This document shows positions 1 through 7,106 of a stretch of 12,258 bases of DNA, in pieces. The stretch lies in contig JAHEOE010000088.1 of NCBI GenBank assembly GCA_018609785.1, positions 1 to 12,258 on the forward strand, given 5' to 3'. Under the pieces are notes generated by a model. That model saw only the letters and a program-made list of their open reading frames with translations. It did no database searches and was not told where the DNA came from. The stretch comes from Minisyncoccota bacterium. GTDB lineage: Bacteria; Patescibacteriota; Minisyncoccia; SW-4-49-11. The position numbers were made by a program, and so were the translations under genes. The stretch's first letter is position 1; each line of letters begins with the position of its first letter.

Positions 1-15
1 ATATGTGTTATTGTC

Positions 16-46
16 AAATAAAAACTCCCCCAACTAGTGGTGGGGA
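16..46 (-). terminator. Intrinsic terminator of the 209-codon minus-strand gene
   Basis: Read on the minus strand, CCCCA (45-41) pairs with TGGGG (32-28) around an 8-base loop. A T-rich run, TTTTTATTT, follows directly. It lies about 35 bases past the stop codon of the gene ending at position 80, which fits a rho-independent terminator for that gene. Confidence 0.7.
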
Positions 47-79
47 AGATGATATTGCGATGTTTTTTAGGGATGATTT

Positions 80-709
80 CTAAATTATTCCTAAAATACC
101 AAATATAATCAATATTGGAATAAGAATTATAGAGAGGTTTATAAACCCATCTATAAATGCCTTTTCATTATCATCTAGATCTTCTCCTCTCGCTGTTGCA
201 GCTAATAACGATATAAGTGGAGAAAGAAGAACGAATAGGATACAACCCACAATTTCTCCTACGTTACGAAGAGTCTTATTCCTTTTCGCCTGTTGCTTTT
301 GACGATTGAGTTTTTTGGTTGCCTTTTCCGTTAACTGTTCCTTTAACGAAAAATCTACGTAGGCACAACTGGGACTATCAAGGAAATTTAAACATCTCTG
401 GATTTCTCCTTGCTTAAAGAGCTTGTGGAATAAGACTTTACATTCTTCGTCCGAACATTTCGGATAACTTTCATCATTAGATGATTGGTGTCCGAGTGGG
501 TAACAGGTTTCTTGCAGATTAACGAAGAATTGTCCGTCAATCTGCAGATCGCCTTTTTCAATTTCTTGGATGAGCTTTCGTAAATACTTCGCTCGTTGGT
601 AAGAAGGGATCTCTTGAAAGTAATGTTTAATCGTTGGAATGTTTCCCAGGAACGCATCTTTGGAGAAGAAAGGATACGTATATGTAAGACCTTCGTTGCT
701 TTCAGTCAT
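80..709 (-). CDS. Unrecognised membrane protein with a soluble cysteine-containing N-terminal part
   Basis: I do not recognise this 209-residue protein. Residues 1-120 look soluble and mixed-charge, with five cysteines (69, 85, 90, 106, 115), the middle ones in a C-x4-C spacing that could bind metal or form disulfides. Residues 122-148 are lysine/arginine/glutamine-rich and could form a basic helix. Two hydrophobic helices follow at about 153-172 and 187-209, so the protein is probably tail-anchored in the membrane with the large domain in the cytosol. The start chosen is the ATG at 709. An in-frame TTG at 766 would add 19 residues, but that TTG is part of a TTGACA hexamer that looks like a promoter -35 box. 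No clear ribosome binding site precedes either start. The gene is AT-rich and opposite in strand to the housekeeping genes, which suggests an accessory or acquired gene. It stands alone between two terminators. Confidence 0.75.
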   Translation of the reverse strand: MTESNEGLTYTYPFFSKDAFLGNIPTIKHYFQEIPSYQRAKYLRKLIQEIEKGDLQIDGQFFVNLQETCYPLGHQSSNDESYPKCSDEECKVLFHKLFKQGEIQRCLNFLDSPSCAYVDFSLKEQLTEKATKKLNRQKQQAKRNKTLRNVGEIVGCILFVLLSPLISLLAATARGEDLDDNEKAFIDGFINLSIILIPILIIFGILGII

Positions 710-734
710 GATTAATTGTGAATGTACGACAACC

Positions 735-766
735 ACACAAGTATCATATGTTGTATATTGTGTCAA
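735..766 (-). promoter_or_regulatory. Possible promoter of the 209-codon minus-strand gene
   Basis: A perfect TTGACA (766-761 on the minus strand) lies just past the terminator of the preceding 56-codon gene. The -10 box is weaker: GATACT at a 15-base spacing, or TACTTG at 17. The start point would fall about 25-30 bases before the ATG at 709. The placement makes sense, but the weak -10 keeps confidence low. Confidence 0.35.
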
Positions 767-774
767 CGCATGAC

Positions 775-814
775 AATAAAATAAAAACCACCCGATACCC
801 AGTATACCGGATGG
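775..814 (-). terminator. Intrinsic terminator of the 56-codon minus-strand gene
   Basis: On the minus strand, CCATCCGGTAT (814-804) pairs with GTATCGGGTGG (798-788) over 11 pairs, three of them G-T, with a 5-base loop. TTTTTATTTTATT follows. It starts about 15 bases past the stop codon at 830. Stem and T-run together make a convincing rho-independent terminator. Confidence 0.85.
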
Positions 815-829
815 GAAGGAGATACAGAT

Positions 830-1000
830 TTAGCCGGAAAGAGCGATGAGAAGAACAGCAACGCCGACACCCAGAAGAATAAACGGCCAAAATTCCGCCA
901 ATAATTCGCATACAAATTCCGTAAGATGGAACGTGATAACAAAGAACGGTAAAAGAATCAAGGCTATAAATGCCCCCAAAATGAAAAGGATAATTTCCAT
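830..1000 (-). CDS. Small two-helix membrane protein, unknown function
   Basis: This 56-residue ORF begins MEIILFILGAFIALILLPFF and is almost wholly hydrophobic. One helix spans about residues 2-23, and a second about 38-55. A short, more polar linker between them contains His25, Glu28, Cys31 and Glu36. It is credible as a gene despite its size: a purine-rich GAGAGG ribosome binding site sits about 8 bases before the ATG, a TATAAT -10 box lies about 35 bases upstream, and a strong intrinsic terminator follows the stop codon. Its function is not recognisable from sequence. Small hydrophobic proteins of this type include holin-like proteins, membrane-acting toxins and membrane-complex subunits, but nothing here picks one. 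It is read in the same direction as the 209-codon membrane protein downstream, with a terminator between them, so the two are probably separate transcripts. Confidence 0.7.
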   Translation of the reverse strand: MEIILFILGAFIALILLPFFVITFHLTEFVCELLAEFWPFILLGVGVAVLLIALSG

Positions 1001-1033
1001 TGCCAAACCTCTCGTGTAAAAGAACTATGTGAG

Positions 1034-1039
1034 ATTATA
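1034..1039 (-). promoter_or_regulatory. -10 box for the 56-codon minus-strand gene
   Basis: On the minus strand this is a perfect TATAAT, preceded by GT. The predicted start near 1027 gives a leader of about 27 bases carrying the GAGAGG site. At 17 bases upstream only a poor TTTATG is seen as a -35 box. Confidence 0.5.
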
Positions 1040-1084
1040 ACAAAAAACGGATGATACATAAAATTTTTATAAACAGGCGAAAGT

Positions 1085-1093
1085 TGGTACAAT
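1085..1093 (+). promoter_or_regulatory. Extended -10 promoter of the holB operon
   Basis: TGG-TACAAT fits an extended -10 element (TGn plus a near-consensus hexamer). TTTTAT lies 17 bases upstream as a weak -35. The predicted start near 1100 leaves a leader of only about 13 bases before the holB ATG at 1113, with no ribosome binding site. It is back to back with the minus-strand promoter at 1034-1039. Confidence 0.45.
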
Positions 1094-1112
1094 ACATACA
1101 TAATTCCAGACT

Positions 1113-1970
1113 ATGCCCAATGTCGAGTACTACCAAAATCTGTTTGCCAAAGAAAAGGGGGATTTGGCACAAACGGTGCTGATTACCGGTCCGTACGGGG
1201 CGGGGAAGTCGTTTGTGACGGATCTGATTCGGCGTCGGTTTTTGTCTGCCGAGCAAATCAGCAAAGAAGAAGACACGCTCACCGTAGACATTCCCGGCAA
1301 TAAAACCCGCATTTCTTTGGAGCGGATTCAGGCCATGCGAGAGTTTTTGTCGCGTTCCCCTTTGTTCGGACCGTATAAATTCGCCGTTGTTCACCATGCG
1401 GATTTTATGACCACTGAAGCGCAAAATGCCCTCCTGAAAACTTTGGAAGAGCCCTCCCCCTCGGCGGTTATTGTGTTGGTCTCGTCCTATGGCCGGGTGT
1501 TGCCGACGATATGTTCTCGAGCTCAGGTATTGCGTGTGGATCCGGTGCCGCCCGGGGCTTCGGACATGTATGATCAGTGGGCGTTGTACCATGCGGGGCT
1601 TGCGGACCGTTTACGAACAGACGAGACAACGCGAGCGTGGTATCAGGAACGAGAGACCCGTGTGCTGGAGACGATCGGCTCTTCTTTGGTGTCCCGTTCG
1701 CATCTGATTTCCGAATACGGAAAAGACCAAGCCTTCTCGACTGAAGATGAAATCTTGGTTTGGAGTCTGACTTGGAGGCATGTGCTTTATGGTATGCTCG
1801 GGCAGAACGTTCATCCGTCCGGGACGTTGTATTCTTCAACCAACGGCGGGCTCGCGCTGTCGGAGGTAGTAAGAATATTGCGTCTTATTCAAGACACCGG
1901 AGACCGGTTGTTTTTCACCCAAATGCGCGCGGACTTGGCCTGGGAACGGGCGTTATTCAGTCTCCCATAA
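1113..1970 (+). CDS. holB: DNA polymerase III delta' subunit (clamp loader)
   Basis: This 285-residue AAA+ protein is the delta' subunit of the clamp loader, which helps open the beta clamp and place it on primed DNA at the replication fork. Visible motifs, in order: Walker A GPYGAGKS at 26-33; a Walker B-like strand KFAVVHHAD at 89-97; the family signature AQNALLKTLEEPSP at 103-116; and the LPTICSRAQ segment (130-138) that matches the SRC / arginine-finger region. The intact Walker A is closer to a gamma/tau-type site than the degenerate one in E. coli delta', but the length and the absence of a cysteine zinc module and of a DnaX C-terminal extension favour delta'. The C-terminal third is poorly conserved, as is usual. 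No ribosome binding site precedes the ATG. It is the first gene of a run that ends with dnaB, so two replication proteins may be made from one transcript. Confidence 0.88.
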   Translation: MPNVEYYQNLFAKEKGDLAQTVLITGPYGAGKSFVTDLIRRRFLSAEQISKEEDTLTVDIPGNKTRISLERIQAMREFLSRSPLFGPYKFAVVHHADFMTTEAQNALLKTLEEPSPSAVIVLVSSYGRVLPTICSRAQVLRVDPVPPGASDMYDQWALYHAGLADRLRTDETTRAWYQERETRVLETIGSSLVSRSHLISEYGKDQAFSTEDEILVWSLTWRHVLYGMLGQNVHPSGTLYSSTNGGLALSEVVRILRLIQDTGDRLFFTQMRADLAWERALFSLP

Positions 1971-1982
1971 AATAGATATTGT

Positions 1983-3038
1983 ATGGATAGTCAACGAGTT
2001 ATTGTCGTATTAATCGGAGCCGCGGTTGTTTTGGTTGTGATGTTGGGATTTGCCGTGCTTGCTGTGCGCAATCTTGATGTGGGCGGCAGTGAGACCGGAA
2101 TTTATCGGTCTGAAGACGGGGGGACGGCGTTTGAGAAGTTGACCAATATTCGGGGGACAACGGACCGGACTCTGGATATTACGCCTCAAAAGCTGCAATT
2201 CTTTCCTCAAAATTCGGACATTCTCTTTACGTTCTCTCAAACCCGGGGTGTGTATCGGACCAACGACGGAGGAGATTCGTGGCAACGTATATTTCGCCCC
2301 GAAGAGTTGGGAATTCAGATCACAACCATAGCTCTGCATCCGGAAAATCCGGATATTCTGTATGTGGGAGCTCGTAAAAACGGACGAGCTCGTATCTATA
2401 AGACCGAAGACAATGGCAAAACGTGGGGAGAACAATACGTGGAACCCGCGCAAAGCGCGCGTGTGCAAGGAATGGTGGTGAATCAAGATCAACCTCAACG
2501 AGTTACTGTCGCTATGAATACGGGGGTGTTGCTTCGAACCGAAAATGGGGGAGAGGACTGGACACTCGCCAATAATTTGGAAAGCGTTACTCCGCGTGAT
2601 CTGAAATCTCATCCGCAAGAACCGCGTGTCTTGTATTTGACCACCCAATCGGCGTTACATGTTAGTACGGACGGGGGGCGATCATTTGAACGTCGGAGCT
2701 GGCCGCTTGAGAGTCCCACGGCCATAACCGTTAATCCCAACGGCGGTGATCAACTGTACGTGGGCGGTGAAGGGGAAATGTATCGAAGTTTGGACCGAGG
2801 GAAGACCTGGGATAAAATTCGGATCTTGACTCCGAAACGACCGGGATCGGTGCAGGATATTGCCATTACCCCCGGAGACAGTCGGGTTATATATTACAGT
2901 GTGCGCGATGTTCTTTACTTCTCGAATGACGGAGGAGAATTTTGGCGAACCGTGGAAGTTGATATAAACGGGAACGTAATTGACCGTATCTTAATTAATC
3001 CGTCCAATCGTGATATCCTGTATTTGGGCATGAGATAA
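1983..3038 (+). CDS. Membrane-anchored Asp-box (YCF48/BNR-like) beta-propeller protein
   Basis: The 351-residue protein starts with one hydrophobic helix (about 5-28) and no lipobox cysteine, so it is probably anchored with the rest outside the cytoplasm. The remainder is a repeat protein with seven Asp-box motifs of the form S/T-x-D/N-x-G-x-x-W/F: 43-50, 93-100, 141-148, 186-193, 228-235, 269-276 and 314-321. They are spaced 41-50 residues apart. Between them lie HPENPDILYVG-like strands. This is the pattern of YCF48 / sortilin / BNR propellers, and seven boxes suggest seven blades. The final strand (NPSNRDILYLGMR) lacks its own Asp-box and could close the ring with the first blade. The family includes photosystem II assembly factors and sialidase-like folds, but no catalytic residues can be assigned here. 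A role in binding or assembling envelope proteins or glycans is inference. It lies 12 bases after holB and 19 before frr. Confidence 0.85.
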   Translation: MDSQRVIVVLIGAAVVLVVMLGFAVLAVRNLDVGGSETGIYRSEDGGTAFEKLTNIRGTTDRTLDITPQKLQFFPQNSDILFTFSQTRGVYRTNDGGDSWQRIFRPEELGIQITTIALHPENPDILYVGARKNGRARIYKTEDNGKTWGEQYVEPAQSARVQGMVVNQDQPQRVTVAMNTGVLLRTENGGEDWTLANNLESVTPRDLKSHPQEPRVLYLTTQSALHVSTDGGRSFERRSWPLESPTAITVNPNGGDQLYVGGEGEMYRSLDRGKTWDKIRILTPKRPGSVQDIAITPGDSRVIYYSVRDVLYFSNDGGEFWRTVEVDINGNVIDRILINPSNRDILYLGMR

Positions 3039-3057
3039 TATATAAATTGATATTTTT

Positions 3058-3609
3058 ATGGATGAACAAGCACTTCGGTCGGAATATAAAGCTGTGATAG
3101 ACACGTATAAACAGCGCATTCAACAGTTTCGAACGGGACGGGCGAACCCCGGTCTTTTGGAAGATTTGCTGGTGGAATACTACGGAGTGGGAACGCCGCT
3201 CAAACAATTGGCGACCATAAACGCGCCCGAGCCGCGTATGCTTGTGGTGCAACCGTGGGACAAGAACGCTATTTCGGACATTGAAAAGGCGGTTTTACAG
3301 GCGGATTATTTGGGTCTTAATCCGGTCGTTGACGGAGAAAAGTTGCGTCTTATGCTCCCTGAGATGACCGAAGAACGCCGTCGGGAACTTACCAAGTCCT
3401 TGAATGAAACCACTGAAGAATTCAAGGCGGAGTTGAGACGCATTCGAGATGATTGGCGAACGTCCGTTAAAAAGTCCGAGCAGGAGAGCGAAATCAGCGA
3501 GGACGAGAAGTACCGTCAGCTCGAGAATCTGGATGCCATTACCAAAGAATATACGAATCAATTGGAGTCACTCGAGGAAGAGAAAAATACCGAAATTATG
3601 ACCGTTTAA
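3058..3609 (+). CDS. frr: Ribosome recycling factor
   Basis: The 183-residue product matches the usual length of ribosome recycling factor (about 185). With EF-G it splits the post-termination 70S ribosome and frees it for another round. The tRNA-like two-domain layout is visible: the first helix with the RTGRANPGLL motif (about 25-34), a beta domain at about 31-104 including YYGVGTPLKQLATINAPEPR, then two long charged helices from about 105 to the end. The second part carries EERRRELTK (105-113), RRIRDDWR (127-134) and EISEDE (145-150), all family hallmarks. The upstream 19 bases are almost pure A/T with no ribosome binding site. Translational coupling or a leader-independent start is therefore likely. 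It lies 6 bases before rseP, the common frr-rseP neighbourhood of many bacteria. Confidence 0.96.
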   Translation: MDEQALRSEYKAVIDTYKQRIQQFRTGRANPGLLEDLLVEYYGVGTPLKQLATINAPEPRMLVVQPWDKNAISDIEKAVLQADYLGLNPVVDGEKLRLMLPEMTEERRRELTKSLNETTEEFKAELRRIRDDWRTSVKKSEQESEISEDEKYRQLENLDAITKEYTNQLESLEEEKNTEIMTV

Positions 3610-3615
3610 AGGTAT

Positions 3616-4707
3616 ATGGATGTGTTAATCGCTCTGGGAATATTTATTGCCATTTTATTGGTTGTGGTATTGGTGCACGAGGCGGGCCACTTTGTTGCGG
3701 CTCGTATGATGGGGGTGAAGGTTGAAGAATTCGGATTCGGATTTCCTCCCAAGCTTTACGGGTATCGTCCCGAGGGAAGTGAGACCGAGTATACTGTGAA
3801 CGCATTGCCGTTGGGAGGGTTTGTCCGTCTGTACGGAGAAGATGGTTCGTACGCCGATGATCCGCGCAGTTTTGCCGCAAAATCGTATCGAGCAAAGGTT
3901 TTTATTGTGGGAGCCGGCGTGGGGATGAACCTCTTGTTGGCTCTTGCGGTGTTTGGGATTATGGGACTTCTGGGGGCGCCCGTTTCCGTAGATGAAGATA
4001 CGGATGCCGGTGAGGTGACAAACGTACGGGTGTTGATTGCGGATGTGGCTTCGGACTCACCCGCGCAAGAGGCGGGATTGGAACGCGGATCCGAAATTGT
4101 CTCTATAAACGGCACTTCAGTGGCATCCGCGGCGGATATAAAGCGGTTGATTTCCCAAGCGCAAGGAGATTCGATCGAATTGATGTTTCGCAGCGGCGGA
4201 GAGACGGATACTGCCGAACTCACCCCGCGTGAAGACCCGCCCGAGGGCGAAGGAGCGATCGGCATTGTCATGCGAGAAATGGGATTGAAACGTTTGGGCG
4301 TTCTGGAAGCGGCCGAACAGGCGGTTATGCGTGTGGTGGGAATTATTGTCGGTACCGCTGTGGTGCTTGGCAAGTTAGTAGCCAGTATATTTGTGGATGT
4401 CGGAGGGAATGTACAAGGTCAGGTTGCCGGCCCCGTAGGGATATTTGCCGTGGTTCAGCAAATGTATCAGCAAGGATTTTCGTATGTGTTGTTGATTACG
4501 GGAGCTTTGAGTACCAGTCTTGCCTTTATCAATATTCTGCCGATTCCGGCTTTGGACGGCGGACGGTGGGCCTTTCTCACTGTTGAGCGTATCCGCGGTA
4601 AAGAGCTTCCCGAAGGAGTAACCGAACAGATTCACGGAGCCGGTCTGCTGCTTTTATTGGGACTGATTATTGTGGTTACCATTAAAGATATTATGGAGTT
4701 ACTATAA
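3616..4707 (+). CDS. rseP: Site-2 family intramembrane zinc metalloprotease
   Basis: This 363-residue protein belongs to peptidase family M50B (RseP/MmpA/RasP), which cuts membrane proteins such as anti-sigma factors inside the bilayer. The first membrane helix carries the HEAGH zinc motif at 21-25 (catalytic Glu22). Further on come the NALPLGGFVRL strand (62-72), a second helix near 95-118, one PDZ domain at about 133-205 (with SPAQEAGLERGSEIVSINGT), then membrane helices at about 235-262 and 290-312. The second zinc-ligand motif NILPIPALDGGR (306-317) supplies Asp314. A last helix spans about 341-358. Only one PDZ domain is present, as in Gram-positive RasP and unlike E. coli RseP, which has two. 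An AAAGG ribosome binding site precedes the ATG. No anti-sigma substrate is encoded in this window. Confidence 0.95.
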   Translation: MDVLIALGIFIAILLVVVLVHEAGHFVAARMMGVKVEEFGFGFPPKLYGYRPEGSETEYTVNALPLGGFVRLYGEDGSYADDPRSFAAKSYRAKVFIVGAGVGMNLLLALAVFGIMGLLGAPVSVDEDTDAGEVTNVRVLIADVASDSPAQEAGLERGSEIVSINGTSVASAADIKRLISQAQGDSIELMFRSGGETDTAELTPREDPPEGEGAIGIVMREMGLKRLGVLEAAEQAVMRVVGIIVGTAVVLGKLVASIFVDVGGNVQGQVAGPVGIFAVVQQMYQQGFSYVLLITGALSTSLAFINILPIPALDGGRWAFLTVERIRGKELPEGVTEQIHGAGLLLLLGLIIVVTIKDIMELL

Positions 4708-4716
4708 GAGAGGTAT

Positions 4717-6093
4717 ATGTCAAACAATTCCGTACAGTATCAGTCCAAAACAACGCAGAATGCGTATGGCAGTCGGGTACCTCCTCAAGCGCCCGAGATG
4801 GAGGCTTCGGTTTTGGGTAGTGTGTTGTTGGAAAAAGACGCGCTTCTCAAGGTGATTGATATGATTTCGCCCGATGATTTTTATCAAGAAGCCCATGGAA
4901 TTATTTATCGGGCTATGCTTGATCTTTTTAATCGCAAAGATCCTATAGATCTATTGACCTTGAACCATGAACTGTACAATCAAGGTCAGTTGGAAACGGT
5001 TGGCGGAGAGGAGTATTTGGCGTCATTGGCCGAACGAGTGCCCTCCGCGGTACATATCGCGCACTACGCTAAGGTTGTGCAACAGAAGGCAACGCTGCGA
5101 AATCTTATTGCAGCGGGGTCGGATGTGATTGATATGGGCTTTGACGAATCCACGGGAACCGAAGAACTGTTAGATACGAGTGAAAAACGTATCTTTGAGG
5201 TGTCCAAACGCATGGTAAAGCAAGACTATGTCAGTCTTTCGAATGCTTTGGAAAGCGCGTTTGACCGTATGGACCGTATCCACCGCGAAGGTGGTGGGTT
5301 GCGTGGTGTCTCGACGGGGTTTCATGTACTGGATGACGCGCTTGGAGGCCTGCAACCGTCCAATTTGGTGATACTCGCCGCGCGTCCGTCGATGGGAAAG
5401 ACCTCCCTTGCGTTGGATTTTGCCCGCAATGCCGCGGAATCGTCGAAGAAGGGGGTGGTCTTCTTTTCGTTGGAAATGTCTCAGGAGGAGATTGTTGATC
5501 GGTTACTGTGTTCTCAAGCTCGAGTTGATTTATGGAAAATGCGTACGGGGAAGCTTGGCAAGGAAGACTTTACCAATATCGCTCATGGCATGGACAATCT
5601 TTCCCAATTGGATCTGTTTATTGATGACACACCCGGTAACAGCGTTATGCAAATGCGAGCTATGATGCGGCGTATGCTCAGTGAAACTGAAGATCTGGGA
5701 CTGGTTGTGGTGGACTATTTACAGTTAATGGAGAGCACTGTTCAGACGGATAATGTTGTTCAGCAAATCGGTGAGATTTCCCGGTCTTTGAAATCTCTGG
5801 CGCGTGAATTCAGCGTACCGGTGGTTGCTCTGTCACAGCTTAATCGGTCGGTGGAGAACCGAACGCCCCAAATTCCGAAACTGGCCGATCTGCGTGAAAG
5901 CGGGTCGATCGAGCAGGACGCGGACGTAGTACTCTTTATTTACCGAGAGGAGCGAGAAAATCCGGATACCGAGCGTAAAGGAATTGCGGAAATTCATATT
6001 GCCAAGCAACGGAACGGACCGATTGGTAAAGTGGACGTTGGATTTAAAGATGATTTCGCCGCCTTCTTTAATCTGGATACGACGCACGGGTAA
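4717..6093 (+). CDS. dnaB: Replicative DNA helicase
   Basis: The 458-residue product is the hexameric DnaB helicase that unwinds DNA at the replication fork. The N-terminal helical domain (about 24-125) contains PPQAPEMEASVLGSVLL and the DDFY..AHG..Y segment. The linker helix follows, then the RecA-like motor from about residue 185. It shows GLRGVSTGFHVLDDALGGL (194-212), Walker A ARPSMGKTS (222-230), Walker B VVVDYLQLM (330-338), motif SQLNR (373-377), DLRESGSIEQDADVV (391-405) and the arginine-finger region KQRNGP (430-435). There is no intein in the usual Walker A site. A GAGAGG ribosome binding site precedes the ATG by 4 bases, and the gene lies 9 bases after rseP. No obvious intrinsic terminator follows. 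The transcript would run into the repeat-rich spacer. Confidence 0.97.
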   Translation: MSNNSVQYQSKTTQNAYGSRVPPQAPEMEASVLGSVLLEKDALLKVIDMISPDDFYQEAHGIIYRAMLDLFNRKDPIDLLTLNHELYNQGQLETVGGEEYLASLAERVPSAVHIAHYAKVVQQKATLRNLIAAGSDVIDMGFDESTGTEELLDTSEKRIFEVSKRMVKQDYVSLSNALESAFDRMDRIHREGGGLRGVSTGFHVLDDALGGLQPSNLVILAARPSMGKTSLALDFARNAAESSKKGVVFFSLEMSQEEIVDRLLCSQARVDLWKMRTGKLGKEDFTNIAHGMDNLSQLDLFIDDTPGNSVMQMRAMMRRMLSETEDLGLVVVDYLQLMESTVQTDNVVQQIGEISRSLKSLAREFSVPVVALSQLNRSVENRTPQIPKLADLRESGSIEQDADVVLFIYREERENPDTERKGIAEIHIAKQRNGPIGKVDVGFKDDFAAFFNLDTTHG

Positions 6094-6097
6094 AACG

Positions 6098-6203
6098 GAT
6101 ATACGATAGATACATGAGCCTTACGGCTCGATATACAGTAGCGGGTACGGTTGATATAAATGCCCTTCGGGTATGATATACGGTGGATACACAATAGATA
6201 TAC
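6098..6203 (+). repeat. GATATAC direct-repeat array with two small hairpins
   Basis: The heptamer GATATAC (once GATATAA) occurs at 6098, 6130, 6153, 6175 and 6197. The spacings are 32, 23, 22 and 22 bases, so the last four units are nearly in register with two helical turns. Units 1 and 4 also share GATAC 12 or 10 bases further on. Two short hairpins lie between them: GAGCC-TTAC-GGCTC (6116-6129) and ATGCCC-TTC-GGGTAT (6160-6174). Neither has a T-run, so they are not ordinary terminators for dnaB. The array could be protein-binding iterons, a decayed minisatellite, or part of a structured RNA. Confidence 0.5.
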
Positions 6204-6245
6204 AGTTGTTTGAATAAATGTTCTGCCGAAATACGTAAAAACACG

Positions 6246-6364
6246 CTAGAGCCCATCTCAAAATTCTTATACGTAATATATATCGAGGATTATGGTTGAT
6301 ATGAGGGAACCTGGGCTATGGTTAGGTTAGGCTTTGTGAGTGAATATAAGCCATAATCCGAGAT
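6246..6364 (+). repeat. Structured repeat element, copy 1 (conserved loop on a variable stem)
   Basis: This element starts with CTAGAG then CATCTCAAAATT (6246-6265), an end sequence also found inverted at the right end of copy 2. A stem forms between 6287-6302 and 6344-6359: 16 positions with one G·A mismatch, including a perfect GGATTATGG/CCATAATCC block. Below the stem are a tandem G·A pair (6285-6286 with 6360-6361) and three more pairs. The 41-base loop (6303-6343) contains TATGGTTAGG and ends AGTGA, as in copy 2. The right end lacks a clear inverted copy of the CATCTCAAAA terminus, so this copy may be decayed. It occupies most of the dnaB-recR spacer and has no ORF. Confidence 0.6.
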
Positions 6365-6412
6365 TAAAACTTCACTCTATATTACTCAAAAGCCTATTAT
6401 TCATGAAGTCCG

Positions 6413-6421
6413 TGATATAAT
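6413..6421 (+). promoter_or_regulatory. Extended -10 promoter of recR
   Basis: TGA-TATAAT is a perfect -10 hexamer with the TGn extension, and no recognisable -35 box lies 17 bases upstream. The predicted start near 6428 gives a leader of about 35 bases. No Shine-Dalgarno sequence is seen before the recR ATG at 6463. Confidence 0.6.
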
Positions 6422-6462
6422 GAGAAAACCACAGAGAAAAACGTAATGAAAATCAGACACTT

Positions 6463-7059
6463 ATGGATTCTTTGGTACCTCCTTCTCTGAATGAATTGAT
6501 CGAACAATTAAGCGAGCTCCCCGGTGTGGGACGTAAAACCGCCATGCGGTACGCCTTTTGGTTAATGGAACAAAACGAGGACTATCTTTCCACGCTGGGG
6601 GATCGAATTGCTCACATAAAGGAAGCGGTTACAATGTGTCAGCGTTGTTTTCGCAGTTTTGAACGTCAGATGTGTGATATCTGTACGGATAACACGCGGG
6701 AGAACATCATTTGCGTGGTAGAGTCCACCGAAGATCTGGTTCAAATAGAACGTACGGGAGATTATAACGGGAGATATCATGTTTTGGGCGGGGCAATTGA
6801 CCCGTTAAAAGGTGTTAATCCGGAAGATTTGACGCTCTCCGAACTGACAGACCATGTGCGTACGATTGGTACGGCGGAAGTGATTTTGGCTACCAATCCC
6901 ACTATGCAGGGCGATACCACAGCGACCTATATTCGTCAGATGCTTGAACGGGAAGACGGAGTGCAGGTGACTACGTTGGGGCGCGGTCTTGCCACGGGAG
7001 CGAATTTGGAATATCTTGACGGCGAGACGGTTAAAAACGCGTTAAAGAATCGGCGGTAG
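6463..7059 (+). CDS. recR: Recombination mediator protein RecR
   Basis: The 198-residue product matches RecR in length and layout. RecR works with RecO (and RecF where present) to load RecA on SSB-coated single-stranded gaps. Domains in order: a helix-hairpin-helix with LPGVGRKTAMRYAFWLM (19-35); a C4 zinc finger with Cys59, Cys62, Cys71 and Cys74; a Toprim domain starting at IICVVESTEDL (82-92, acidic Glu87) and including YHVLGGAIDPLKGV (105-118); a DTTA segment at 151-154; and a C-terminal TLGRGLATGANLEYLD (171-186) that closes the ring-forming fold. All key parts are intact. It has its own extended -10 promoter and an intrinsic terminator just after the stop codon, so it is probably a single-gene transcript. 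No recO, recF or recA lies in the window. Confidence 0.96.
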   Translation: MDSLVPPSLNELIEQLSELPGVGRKTAMRYAFWLMEQNEDYLSTLGDRIAHIKEAVTMCQRCFRSFERQMCDICTDNTRENIICVVESTEDLVQIERTGDYNGRYHVLGGAIDPLKGVNPEDLTLSELTDHVRTIGTAEVILATNPTMQGDTTATYIRQMLEREDGVQVTTLGRGLATGANLEYLDGETVKNALKNRR

Positions 7060-7064
7060 ATGGA

Positions 7065-7106
7065 TGACGGAACTTTTGATGAAACAGACGTTCCGTCACT
7101 TTTGTT
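7065..7106 (+). terminator. Intrinsic terminator of recR
   Basis: A perfect 9-pair stem TGACGGAAC (7065-7073) / GTTCCGTCA (7090-7098) has a 16-base loop that can form three extra T-A pairs. CTTTTGTT follows. It begins 5 bases after the recR stop codon. The T-run is short, but the stem is strong. Confidence 0.75.

Noticed and set aside
710..766. TTG start for the minus-strand 209-codon gene, giving 228 residues
   Set aside because: The TTG is the first triplet of a TTGACA hexamer that looks like a promoter -35 box, no ribosome binding site precedes it, and an ATG at 709 fits the promoter position better.
6116..6129. GAGCC-TTAC-GGCTC hairpin considered as the dnaB terminator
   Set aside because: The stem is only five pairs and no T-run follows.
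6098..6203. GATATAC array considered as a CRISPR
   Set aside because: The repeated unit is only about 7 bases with 15-25 bases between, there is no palindromic 23-37-base repeat, and no cas gene lies in the window.
6094..6462. Search for a tRNA, origin or DnaA boxes next to dnaB
   Set aside because: No cloverleaf with a GTTCRA arm and no TTATCCACA-like 9-mers were found. Only the repeat array, the hairpin element and the recR promoter are visible.
6446..6490. A 14-codon ORF (starting MKIRHLWILWYLLL) overlapping the recR start in another frame
   Set aside because: It could be a coupled leader peptide, but there is no ribosome binding site, it is very short, and nothing shows it is conserved.
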